Positions 23,951-36,000 of a stretch of DNA of 64,000 nt are shown here, piece by piece. This DNA comes from Metopolophium dirhodum (taxonomy: Eukaryota; Arthropoda; Insecta; Hemiptera; Aphididae), in contig NC_083562.1 in NCBI RefSeq assembly GCF_019925205.1, forward strand, positions 9,114,001-9,178,000, read 5' to 3'. How positions within the stretch are numbered: the first letter of the stretch is position 1; the number at the start of each line of letters is the position of its first letter. The translations under genes were made by a program, and so were the position numbers. The notes under the pieces are model-generated. The model was not told the origin of the DNA and searched no databases. It saw only the letters and a program-made list of their open reading frames with translations.

Positions 23951-26370
23951 CTGTTCGTAGAATAATTATAATTAGTAGGTACATACCTATATAGGGTACT
24001 TAATATAAATATATATATGTTTTGGTTTAATTTATAGAAATATATGTTATGACTTATAACTGATAATAGTCATAAGATACAATTTTAATTAATAACTGGT
24101 AATTTTTTTTCCAAATACAATGTTATAAGTTTATGGGTAACTATTACATACTTTACTTCTATTATTCACCTAATATCTATATTCTATATCATAGGGATTA
24201 GGGATGTATAACCATGTACACATAAAAGTATATTCACGGAATGGTCAACTGCCTATCCTGACGTGTACAGTGCTTATGAATAATATACCTACTCATATAC
24301 TCGTATAGGTATATAAATATACCTATATAAATAGTGGTAATACTACATAGTACACGAATGTGTTACCTATTATGTCCCTAAAAGTTCAACAGTTATTATT
24401 ATATTTATTTATTTTTTACATATAGGTAGGTACATTATAAGACTCTAATTAAAATCACATTTATTTGTATGTTTTTAAACACAATGTTTCAAAAATTATT
24501 AATTAATATATAATTTATTGGTATAGTACTAAATAAATTAATGAAATAAGACAAACACAACTACTATAATTATTAGTAATAATAATATATCCACGCATAA
24601 ATTATTAAAATACAAAACGAACAAACGAAAAAGGATTCTGAGCAAAGACATCGTTAATTAATAAATAATATTGAGACTAAAGTAATTTATTTTACTATTA
24701 GGCATTAGTACCTACAATAGTAGGTTAAAGTCATTTTTGCCCAAAAAATTACATTTGAAAGTATCATCGTGTATATAAATTATAATAATATACTCTAAAA
24801 GTTTCATAAATCCGCGAATACCTACTTTTTTTAAATTACAATAAAATAACTAAAATCGTTATTCTTGGTTTTAATAAGTAATTTCGTCCAAATTTTAACT
24901 TATAATATCTTTGAAAAGTAACTGTGTTTATAATAGATTTTTTAGATTTTTTGGTTACAATATGAACCAGGAGCGGACTGGGTCGGCGGGATACTGGGAA
25001 CTTTCCCGGTGGGCCGCTACTCAAAAATGATTTGTTATTGATATATATTTATAATTATTATTAATATAGAAGATTAGTAGAAATCGGTAGAAAATCGGTA
25101 TAAATATGAATTATAAATATTTTTTATTTTCATACCATGACGCGTGTGTGAAAAATTGTTTATATTAAGTGTTTAAGATGTTAGATTTAGGTTCGGCTGA
25201 TTGTCCACCCCCCTCACTCTTCAGCATCAATGCATCAGAAATTGTAATTTATAAAAACTGCATTTTCTGAATTTTCTAAAACATTGCTTTCCAAGCAAAG
25301 AATTCGTTTCATATATTATCAACGAATTGAAAAATGAAATTAGAACATTTATATGGGATAAAGTCAATTTTATAAAAAACTTATTAGACAAAAATTAAAT
25401 ACAATTAAATAAAGGTAATTTTTTTTCTTATATTTCTATTTTTTTTACGTACCCATTATGTTCGGTACTATAACTTCAGTCTTCAGTTATAGAAAACAAC
25501 ACTTACCAATATGGAATTACTGTCAAAATTTTTTATTTTAAAATATTAAATAGCATCTGATTGACTGATGTGCTATAATGAAACTCAAAATATAACGAAT
25601 ACACTACCTATACACTTATCTAAATTCTCTTTTATATTCGTTTAAACTTAATTTTTCTGGTCATTTTATTAAGCTTTGTAATATAAGTGCTTTAAATCGT
25701 ATTTTTAAGGTATTTTTCTCATTTTTAATCCACGTCCTATTTATAACTTAACGTTATTTTGTATATACCAATCGATTAGTGTACACAATAAAAAATTTAA
25801 TATTATTGATGGGTTAATTAGGTTGATAACTATTATGTATGTAGGTTTTGTACAGTTTTGTACGTTCAATGTCACGTTCTTAATTCAAAAAGTAGCTAAA
25901 TGAGTCAAATGAGAGGGGGGGAGGATATGGCTGATTTTTTAACATGCACTATTTCAAGGGCTTTTAATCTGGGGCGCACCACTCTAAGGAGGAGTGACAC
26001 AATTTCGTAAGGTGGGGGGGGGGGGAGGGCGTGAAAATGTTTTAAAAAACACGAATTTATTTAGTTATTTTGTTATTTAAATAATACATATTAATTAATA
26101 GGTATTTCTTAAATTTTTTTTATAAAAACTATTTTTATTTAATTACTATTTTATATCAATTAGAATTTGTTTATAAACCAAGTAATAAATATATGGTTAC
26201 CAAGTATAAAAACCGTTATCTATATTATAAATTTGAATTCAATTTACCGCATTTGCGTCTAGTAGAAACAAATAAATGTTTTTTTGAAGATAATGTAAAA
26301 ATATCCATCATCCATCGGTTAGGACCATATATATATTTTCTATGATTAGGACGGTGAGGTTATAATTATA
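23950..26370. other. Intergenic stretch with low-complexity DNA
   Basis: AT-rich. At about 24964-25015 a GC-rich segment starting CCAGGAGCGGACTGGGTCGG looks like one transposon end, but no partner end was found. Near 25905-26030 there are long G runs. No gene is supported. Confidence 0.4.
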
Positions 26371-26800
26371 AATAATCTATGGCAAATGACAATCGTCTGA
26401 GACGAACAGCGATTCCAATACGTACTCACATATTTCGTTCCATTCTGGTTAATAAACTAGGTGCCTATATTTCTAAATGTCATTAATCTCAATACTTCCA
26501 GACTGAACTTTTGGATCGGAGATATGAAGACGCGCGCTGTATTTTCCTTGACGGAGACGCACAGCTCTGACACTAGACAATATTATACACTCGAAAGGAA
26601 CGCGTTTCGTCGGAATAATAAATAATTACCTACGTAAGTTTTGTCCTTCTACTCTGTTGACGTGGTAGACCTAATGTAAATATTTATTGTCAGACAAACT
26701 TATATACCCGCTAGACGTAGAGTAGTTTTTAAAATCCAGTTGTTATAGGTGTACAAAAATTAGGATATTATGAAAAATACTTTAAATTATAATACTTTGC
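26370..26800 (+). other. Exon-like module M3
   Basis: This shares CTATGGCAAATG, CATATTTCGTTCCATTCTGGTTA, CAATACTTCCAGACT-like sequence and a donor GTAAGTTTT at 26634, followed by TTGACGTGGTAGACCTA, AATATTTATTGTC and AGACGTAGAG. It is the most diverged copy. Confidence 0.45.
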
Positions 26801-27770
26801 CTACAACTGTCAATTTATTGTTATAGTAGAATAATTTTTAAAATTTGAAATCAATGATTAGGCAAAGCTTTTATAAGTAGGAAGGTAGGTTTTTATACCT
26901 ACCTAATAAAATAAGAAAATACATAATGATTAATGTTATTTAATATGATTTGTAAGTACATAGCAGATTATACCTATCACTTGGTGACGATTATTTTTGT
27001 TTTATACGTTCTTCGTAATTCAGTTCCGTCACGATAGTTTTAGTTTTCGTTAAATGTGAAACATACATTTTCTATGCATACGGGATACGGGCATTAAACA
27101 TTTGGGTTTTAAGAGAACACCTCAAACATACGTTTTATTTTGGGGGTTTTACGGGATATACTTATAGGAAATTTTCTTCAAATTTTCACATTTCACTATT
27201 TGATATTGTGATATTATTTGTACCTAGGTTAAGTTTCTGTTTTAGAATCGATCGATAGGTTACCTAGGTGTATCACAATCTTTAATTTAAATTCTGGTAG
27301 TCGAGTATTGGACAAGTACCTACGTAACTTTTAATACGTATCGTAATTTAATTACTAAAGAAATATAATTTCCCCAACAGTGTCTAGGGCCACCGGCAGG
27401 AGAATGCATTATAGAATGTCTATAAACTTGTGGTCTAGTATATGGTTAAAATTGGTATGTGACTAACAACTGGGGGCTTGTTCTGGAAAATTTAAATGAT
27501 TTAATAAGGTTCATCTCATTATTTGAATTAAATTAATTTTTAAGCGATTGTTGTGTTAATCAATTTTTTAATTTATTTCATTCAACACACTCGTCTCAGT
27601 TTTCTAGTACCTCTAGATTTCTCACAAAATTCATATCGATCATCTCACAGCTTTCATATTCAAAACCAAAAAAATATGTATTTTTATCTTATTTCAATCT
27701 TTTTCATCGAACACCAGAATATATTACAGATCATAAAGGTACTAGTATTGTATACTATATAAGTTTAAAT

Positions 27771-28065
27771 TAGCGAGATGTGAGAGAGATGGAGATGGAG
27801 CAAGATGTAGACGGATGAAGATAGCCGTTTCTTCGACGACAGCGTGTGCTGCAGTACAGCTAGGTTTTACTGGAAGAGTCGATGTTTATGCGTAAGTTTG
27901 TTTTCATATTATTTTGGGGCTTACATTTACTTTTTAGACTTGAATTTAATATTTATTATCACGGAAAATCTGTTAACTCAGTAACGTAGAAGCATATACG
28001 TTTACTACTACCTACCAAAGGCGCAATGTATAATAATAATACATTATACGCCAGTCCGAACAATC
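27771..28065 (+). other. Exon-like module M4 (block A copy 2)
   Basis: Nearly identical to 962-1255, with its donor at 27892. Together with M1-M3 it forms a run of four related modules about 1.3-2.9 kb apart, all with donors on the plus strand. Confidence 0.45.
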
Positions 28066-28548
28066 CAAACGCTGTCTTTAGTCGAGTTCTAGTTGATAAC
28101 TGACTTGTGAATAAATGGAATTTGTGTTAGGTATAAAGGTATTCGTCAGTAAAAATGTTCAAACTGAGAATAATATATCATAAGCAGATTGAAATGTGTT
28201 AACGTTTCAGTGTTTCGAAGACTAAGTCTTGTAGCAGATTTTGATTCCGTCACGGGGTATGTATTTTCTTATTTCTCAGTAGGTTTTTTTTTATTATTGT
28301 TAATTGATCAGGGGATGTATTGCCCGAAAATGTTCATCAAAATGTATTGTAATTATACTGGTATAACACTATTCCGGCTATCAATAGTCGTGTTCAAAAT
28401 TAGAAAATTGGTGAGGTATGATATTTTTTTAAGTAATTCTTTCGAGTAGGGAATTCGCTCAATGATATTTAAATATTTTCACCGATAATCAAGTACGATG
28501 ACTTGTAGGTAACTAGAGACTGAGTGAATAGGAATTAGGTAGTGTGTG

Positions 28549-28999
28549 ATATGGCGAAGATAAGGAAATGGGTCAACAGGATTTCAGAATGTTTGGTGTA
28601 GGAAAGGGAAAGATGAAAAAAAAATGTAAGGTTAGGTTAGGTAAGTGGAGTGAGAGTAGCAGGTATGGGAATAATAAGTTAGGTGTTAAGGTACAAAAGA
28701 GGATAGAATAAGAAATTAATTAATTAAGGGTAGTATAAGTTAGTGTACATATTGTAGTGAAAACAAGAGAGAATAGGTTTAGGTGGTTCGGTCACTGTAT
28801 GATAAGAGATAGTGAGAGTGGCTATAGAAGTTAGTTAATTTAGGTGGGAAATGAGGGGCGAGAAGACTGAAAAAGAGATGGATAGACAGAATACCGATCA
28901 TATGGAGGTGTGGAATGAGAGTGGCTGAACCTGTATATAGCTGTGAGAGACGGGGGAAGAAAAAGTGTAAAGGTAGAATAGTTATGTTAACAATGCCGA
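28549..28999 (+). pseudogene. Relic of LINE reverse transcriptase C-terminus (block A copy 2)
   Basis: Copy of the decayed LINE tail at 1740-2190, carried along by the block A duplication, with the same interruptions. Confidence 0.6.
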
Positions 29000-29432
29000 A
29001 TACGTAGGAAAAGATCTTGAATTGCAAAGGCCACTAGCTTCAACTAACCATAGGTTTACCTAACTAACCTTCTTATGACTCATTAGGACACTTTGAATAA
29101 AAAAATCCTGAGTTGCAGGTTGCCGAACTTAAGTGTTTGATTATCAAGTTGATCCTTGTTGGCACCTTAATCTATGCTATGGATGAAGCCCATAGATAAT
29201 AAAGATATGGATAGTCCACGCCTATGTTAAATACATTTGAGGCCGCGTTCCCGGAGGGGAAGGCAATTGAGGCTCCTTTATATTGATAGTCGATACTCGA
29301 TATAGGTATACTTTATTTGGCCTCAATTGTTCCCCTCGAAGACCGCTGATAAGACCATTATGTCCTATCTATATCTTTATTATCTATGATGGAGCCATAC
29401 CCAGCTCACTCGTGTAAACTTGTTGCTGGTTT

Positions 29433-29565
29433 GGATGTCAGCGCACTATTTGTTTTCCATCTTTGACCCACGCGTAGCATACCAAATGTACGATTAAGAA
29501 AACACTAAAATGATTGTGCGTGGGTCAGAGAGAGAAATAAATGGTGCGCTAAAAATCTGACATCC
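29433..29565. mobile_element. Small MITE, copy in block A copy 2
   Basis: Duplicate of the 133-bp inverted-repeat element at 2624-2756, carried by the block A duplication. Confidence 0.6.
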
Positions 29566-30608
29566 TTTTAAGTGTTATCAATTTGAAGAAGCAGTTGATT
29601 GTTGACAATTTGACATTTAACATTAACTGTGGTAGGTATTATTATTGGAAGTAAAAGTAATTAGCAGGGCTGTGAATTTAATGCAATGAAAAAGTGTTAA
29701 ATATTTGCCTGCATGAATGCACTAAAAACAGGCAAATATATGCACGAAAATATTCAAAAATATGCACTTAAAATTCAAAAAAATACTGAATGAAAACGTT
29801 TTTATTAAAATTTTTTTAAATTAATAAATAATAATTCAAATTGGTTTACAAAAAAAAATTCTTTATTTACACACTAGGTAGGTAGGTATGTGGGTAGGTA
29901 ACGGATGAACCGAAAATATAAAAACATTTTAAGAAAATAAGCATAAATACGAAGACATGCAACTATATTAACTAACCAAAAAAAAAAACGCATATTGGTA
30001 ACGGTGTTGTAATAATAGGAATCTCCCAAAAAAAATACGTACTTATAGTTCAAACATATCATAAAAGCCAACTGTAATAAATATTAATTTATAAAAAAGT
30101 ATATTAACCCTTTCAGGCCCAATGACTGAAATTCATTAAAATTAAATTTTTTTTTTAACATTACTAAATAGGACTTAAATAAGAGATGAAAAAATTTTAA
30201 TTTCCATTTTCCATAATTTCTGTTAAAATATTAGGAAAATGTATTAAGTACCGTAAAAGTGCTAAATTTGAGCTATTATACTTAAAATATTATATTCATA
30301 ACAAATTATCATAGAAGGTTAGGTACTGTTATTCCACATACTTATTATAGTTTAATTTAACTACAACATTCTAGTAGAGTCTGATAAAATTTGGTTCCAC
30401 GACTTTGATCATACAAACTTTAAATACTAAACTATGGGTCTGAAATTTAGTTTATATAGATGTAAATAATCCAAAACATATATTGCTTCAAAATATAAAA
30501 ATAAAGTGTCTTGTATTGTAGTAGGTGGGTAACTTTCAAAAAAAAAAACAAAAAAAAATCATACTTGAAATCTATGTATAATATACGTATATTGTAATAA
30601 ATGTTCAA

Positions 30609-31799
30609 ATGTTTACTATAGTTGCGTGGAGGCAACCTGAATTAAAGCAGCCGTGCAGTTCGACGGCGTATGTGTGATTGTCAGGTATTGCCCGCTCACG
30701 AATTATGTTAGCGTATGGTAATTGTAGTGCGATAGTAGTGGACTGTAATAGGAAAATGGAAAATGGGTGACGGAAAATGAAAGTGAGAAATAACAATGTC
30801 GTTGAATTTCTATATAAAAATTATCAAATAAATATGACGTATATTAACCGTTGCTACAGGGAAAAAACGCTTAAATACTATGTTAGTAGTAGGTGGGGGC
30901 CGACCACAAGCGATCGCCAATACAACGGGACAAAAATGACAAATAATAAACTTATAAAAAATAATAATTCAATGGTCGAGTGACAAAATAGTACGAGCGT
31001 AAACAATAATAATAATAAAAAAAGGTGGATGATAATAAAATTTGATAGCGTAGACGGTACGACCTGATACGGAGTAGCTGGACAATCTGCGTCGGTGGTG
31101 AACTTCTGATCCGCGTTCGGTGGTCGACGCGAGCGTGCGTAGGCTGTCGACGGACGACGACCAATAATGACTGCGCGTGCGGGTAACAACGGCGGTTACG
31201 ACACTACGCGTGCGAATATTTTGACTTTAAACAAACTGAAGCGAGGACGAAATGGATACGACGTGGTTTGACAATATCCTATACCCAAAATGATACGCGG
31301 TCACGGCGAGGGCGTGACGCGGGAAAGTGCGAGGTGCTCGGACGACTTAGTAGGTACACGTACCAATCGGAAGGACCAACCGCGTAGCGCGAGGGGCTAC
31401 GGGCGGCTGAGTAATGCTTAACGAATAATGGTTTAGCGAGGTGCTCAACGCTGTCGTAACGATTGACAACGAACGCGAGCACTATACTGGTGAGCAAAAA
31501 CGGCTCGGACGGGCACGGAATCACAGAACGGATATTGACGGCGACGGCGCACCGGTTCGCACATATACCGGACACACAGACGACAAAACGAACACTATAT
31601 TTTGTCGAGACGGCTGAGGTCCGGCGACTTTTCGACTCGCGACAGCGACTGCGACTAAAAGGTACTGCGTCGGACTAGCATGCGGCGGCGAAGAGACCGC
31701 CGGCGGTACACAGATAACGGATCGGTCGCGCGTTGAACATTATCCGCGACGATTACGTTAAGGTAAAGTCCAAACTGGCATACGCACCGAACAATAGTA
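30609..31799. promoter_or_regulatory. CpG-rich core, copy 2
   Basis: Duplicate of the CpG-rich stretch at 3800-4990. The two copies appear identical by eye in the regions I compared. Confidence 0.35.
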
Positions 31800-33049
31800 T
31801 ATTATAAAAAATTAACCCCATGGTGCAAGAGTCGTTCATAAATATCATAACATATATTATATTAGATATACAAACTTAATATTTCACTAACAGTAAATAT
31901 TATAAAAAAATATTACGAAATGTACTATACTCATATTATATTATGATTGTATTAGTTACAAACTCTTGAATTAAGAGTTATGTTTGAGGATTTAATTAAT
32001 TTCTAAAAGGAAATGCCTCAAGGTTGCCTCAGTAAGTTGAGGGGCCGTAGTTAAAGTGCCGTCCACCAATAAAGTTGATAGAGACTCGTTGATCGCTTTT
32101 ATGTGCTTCAAATTGTTTACACGAGTGAGCTGGGTATGGCTCCATCATAGATAATATAGATATAACATAATGGATAGGACATAATAGTCTTACCAGCGGT
32201 CTTCGAAGGGAACTAAGGTGTCAACAATCAAAGGATCAACTTGATAATCAATCACTTATAAGTTCGGCAACCTGCAACTCAGGATCTTTTTATTCAAAGT
32301 GTCCTAATGTAATTAGTCATAAGAAGGCTAGTTTGGTAAACCTAAGGTTAGTTGAAGCTATGGTAATGATAGACGACTACAATTACTGGTCGTGAGCTTT
32401 GCGATGATCTTTTCCTACTAACTATAAAGGTATTCGATATTGTAAACATAACAATGAAAGAAAATATTTAAATATTATTAATTCGGTTAGGTTAGGTTAA
32501 GTTAGGATTGGACAGGAAATTAGACGTTAACTAATTATCATAGTTTTTAACACGATATTAAAGACGGTCAGCTAGAGTTGTACCAGTATAGTTATTAAAA
32601 ACTTAAATACAGCCAACATTAAATAATGATTTTTTTACCACAACAAATTATAAAATGTATTTTAAAATATAACAAAATATTATTTTATTTAATATTGACT
32701 GTAGACCCAGCCAAACACAATATTATTTTAAATTAAACATTATTTTATGTCCTTCATAAATTACAATCACATAGTAGAGTCCGTGCAGGACCTTTTTCTC
32801 ATTTATTTTTTTTGCATCCTTTATAAATTACATTCATTTTTAAACATTTTCTAATACATATATAACGGTGATACACCTCTGATCATAATAACTGTTCGTA
32901 TTATTATAATGTAAACAATACCTAGGTTTTGGATTGTAGTTAATATGTATTGCAGTATTTATCTTCCAGCGTATTCTTTTGTTTAGTGTTGTTTCACCCA
33001 GATTTCTCAAACAATAGTTTATAATAATGTAAACAATACACACAAATGT

Positions 33050-36000
33050 TTTCTGTTTAAGATTCTGGACATTTTAGTTTGAAGTTTGAATGTGTATTAC
33101 CACAATATAATTTATTTAAATTTTTATTTTGTTTCTAAAATGCATTTGCCCGCGGGTGCCAACACCTCCCTTCAATTTTTTTTTTATGATTTTAACTCAA
33201 GTCAAATTTTTTAAACATGGTCAATCTATTCCTTTTTGAATAATACTTCTTTAATGAACTAAATATTTTAGATAGTTATTTCTGTTTAAGATTTTGGGGA
33301 TTTTAGTTTAAAGTTTGAATGTGTATTACCACGATATAATTTATTTAAATTTTTATTTTGTTTCTAAAATGCATTTGCCCGCGGGCGCCAACACCTCCCT
33401 TCAATTTTTTTTTTATGATTTTAACTCTAGCCAAATTTTATATACATTGACAATCTGGTACCGGTTGAATAATCCTTCTTTAATGAACTACCTATAATTA
33501 GTTTGAAAGTTTTTTCTTTTTAAGATTCTGAGCAAATACTTTGAACTTCGTTATGTGTATTCCTACACTAAAATGTTTTCTTAATTTTTTTTCGTTTTCT
33601 AAAATGCATTTGCCCGCGGGCGCCAACACCTCCCTTCATTTTTTTTTTTATGATTTTAACTATAGCCAAATTTTTTAAACATTGACAATCTGGTACCCCT
33701 TGAATAATCCGTCTTTAATGAACTAAATATTTTAAATAGTTTTTACTGTTTAAGATTTTGGAGATTTTAGTTTAAAGTTTGAATGTGTATTACCACGATA
33801 TAATTTATTTAAATTTTTATTTTGTTTCTAAAATGCATTTGCCCGCGGGCGCCAACAGCTCCCTTCAATTTTTTTTTTATGATTTTAACTCTAGCCAAAT
33901 TTTTTAAACATTGACAATCTGGTACCCCTTGAATAATCCGTCTTTAATGAACTAAATATCTTAAATAGTTTTTACTGTTTAAGATTTTGGAGATTTTAGT
34001 TTAAAGTTTGAATGGGTATTACCACGATATAATTTATTTAAATTTTTATTTTGTTTCTAAAATGCATTTGCCCGCGGGCGCCAATACCTCCCTTCATTTT
34101 TTTTTTTATGATTTTAACTCTAGCCAAATTTTTTATACATTGACAATCTGGTACCGGTTGAATAATCCTTCTTTAATGAACTACCTATAATTAGTTTGAA
34201 AGTTTTTTCTTTTTAAGATTCTGAGCAATTACTTTGAACTTCGTTATGTGTATTCCTACACTAAAATGTTTTCTTAATTTTTTTCGTTTTCTAAAATGCA
34301 TTTGCCCGCGGGCGCCAACAGCTCCCTTCAATTTTTTTTTTATGATTTTAACTCTAGCCAAATTTTTTAAACATTGACAATCTGGTACCCCTTGAATAAT
34401 CCTTTTTTAATGAACTTAATATTTTTAATAGTTTTTACTGTTTAAGATTTTGGAGATTTTAGTTTAAAGTATGAATGTGTATTACCACGATATAATTTAT
34501 TTAAATTTTTATTTTGTTTCTAAAATGCATTTGCCCGCGGGCGCCAACACCTCCCTTCAATTTTTTTTTTATGATTTTAACTCTAGTCAAATTTTATAAA
34601 CATGGTCAATCTATTCCTTTTTGAATCATTCTTCTTTAATGAACTAAATATTTTAGATAGTTATTTCTGTTTAAGATTTTGGGGATTTTAGTTTAAAGTT
34701 TGAATGTGTATTACCATGATATAATTTATTTAAATTTTTATTTTGTTTCTAAAATGCATTTGCCCGCGGGCGCCAACACCTCCCTTCAATTTTTTTTTTA
34801 TGATTTTAACTCTAGCCAAATTTTTTATACATTGACAATCTGGTACCGGTTGAATAATCCTTCTTTAATGAACTACCTATAATTAGTTTGAAAGTTTTTT
34901 CTTTTTAAGATTCTGAGCAAATACTTTGAACTTCGTTATGTGTATTCCTACACTAAAATGTTTTCTTAATTTTTTTTCGTTTTCTAAAATGCATTTGCCC
35001 GTGGGCGCCAACAGCTCCCTTCAATTTTTTTTTTATGATTTTAACTCTAGCCAAATTTTTTAAACATTGACAATCTGGTACCCCTTGAATAATCCGTCTT
35101 TAATGAACTAAATATTTTAAATAGTTTTTACTGTTTAAGATTTTGGAGATTTTAGTTTAAAGTTTGAATGTGTATTACCACGATATAATTTATTTAAATT
35201 TTTATTTTGTTTCTAAAATGCATTTAACCGCGGGCGCCAACACCTCCCTTCAATTTTTTTTTTATGATTTTAACTCTAGTCAAATTTTATAAACATGGTC
35301 AATCTATTCCTTTTTGAATAATCCTTTTTTAATGAACTTAATATTTTTAATAGTTTTTACTGTTTAAGATTTTGGAGATTTTAGTTTAAAGTATGAATGT
35401 GTATTACCACGATATAATTTATTTAAATTTTTATTTTGTTTCTAAAATGCATTTGCCCGCGGGCGCCAACACCTCCCTTCAATTTTTTTTTTATGATTTT
35501 AACTCTAGCCAAATTTTTTATACATTGACAATCTGGTACCGGTGGAATAATCCTTCTTTAATGAACTACCTATAATTAGTTTGAAAGTTTTTTCTTTTTA
35601 AGATTCTGAGCAAATACTTTGAACTTCGTTATGTGTATTCCTACACTAAAATGTTTTCTTAATTTTTTTTCGTTTTCTAAAATGCATTTGCCCGCGGGCG
35701 CCAACACCTCCCTTCAATTTTTTTTTTATGATTTTAACTCTAGCCAAATTTTTTAAACATTGACAATCTGGTACCCCTTGAATAATCCGTCTTTAATGAA
35801 CTAAATATTTTAAATAGTTTTTACTGTTTAAGATTTTGGAGATTTTAGTTTAAAGTTTGAATGTGTATTACCACGATATAATTTATTTAAATTTTTATTT
35901 TGTTTCTAAAATGCATTTAACCGCGGGCGCCAACACCTCCCTTCAATTTTTTTTTTATGATTTTAACTCTAGTCAAATTTTATAAACATGGTCAATCTAT

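Larger units (their letters stand above)
28981..32449. mobile_element. Inverted-repeat-bounded segment, copy 2
   Basis: Second copy of the 3.5-kb inverted-repeat structure, duplicated as part of block A. The arms lie at about 28981-29421 and 32113-32449. Confidence 0.65.
26811..33049 (+). repeat. Segmental duplication block A, copy 2
   Basis: This is the second, nearly identical copy of the first 6.24 kb of the window, in direct orientation about 26.8 kb away. Its left edge at 26811 is only where the window truncates copy 1, so the similarity may continue leftward. On the right it passes straight into the longer satellite array, just as copy 1 passes into the shorter one. A very recent tandem duplication, gene conversion and two haplotypes assembled in series are all compatible with what is visible. 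Confidence 0.95.

Noticed and set aside
24964..25015. GC-rich segment CCAGGAGCGGACTGGGTCGG as a transposon
   Set aside because: Looks like one end of a hAT-type element, but no matching second end or target duplication was found.
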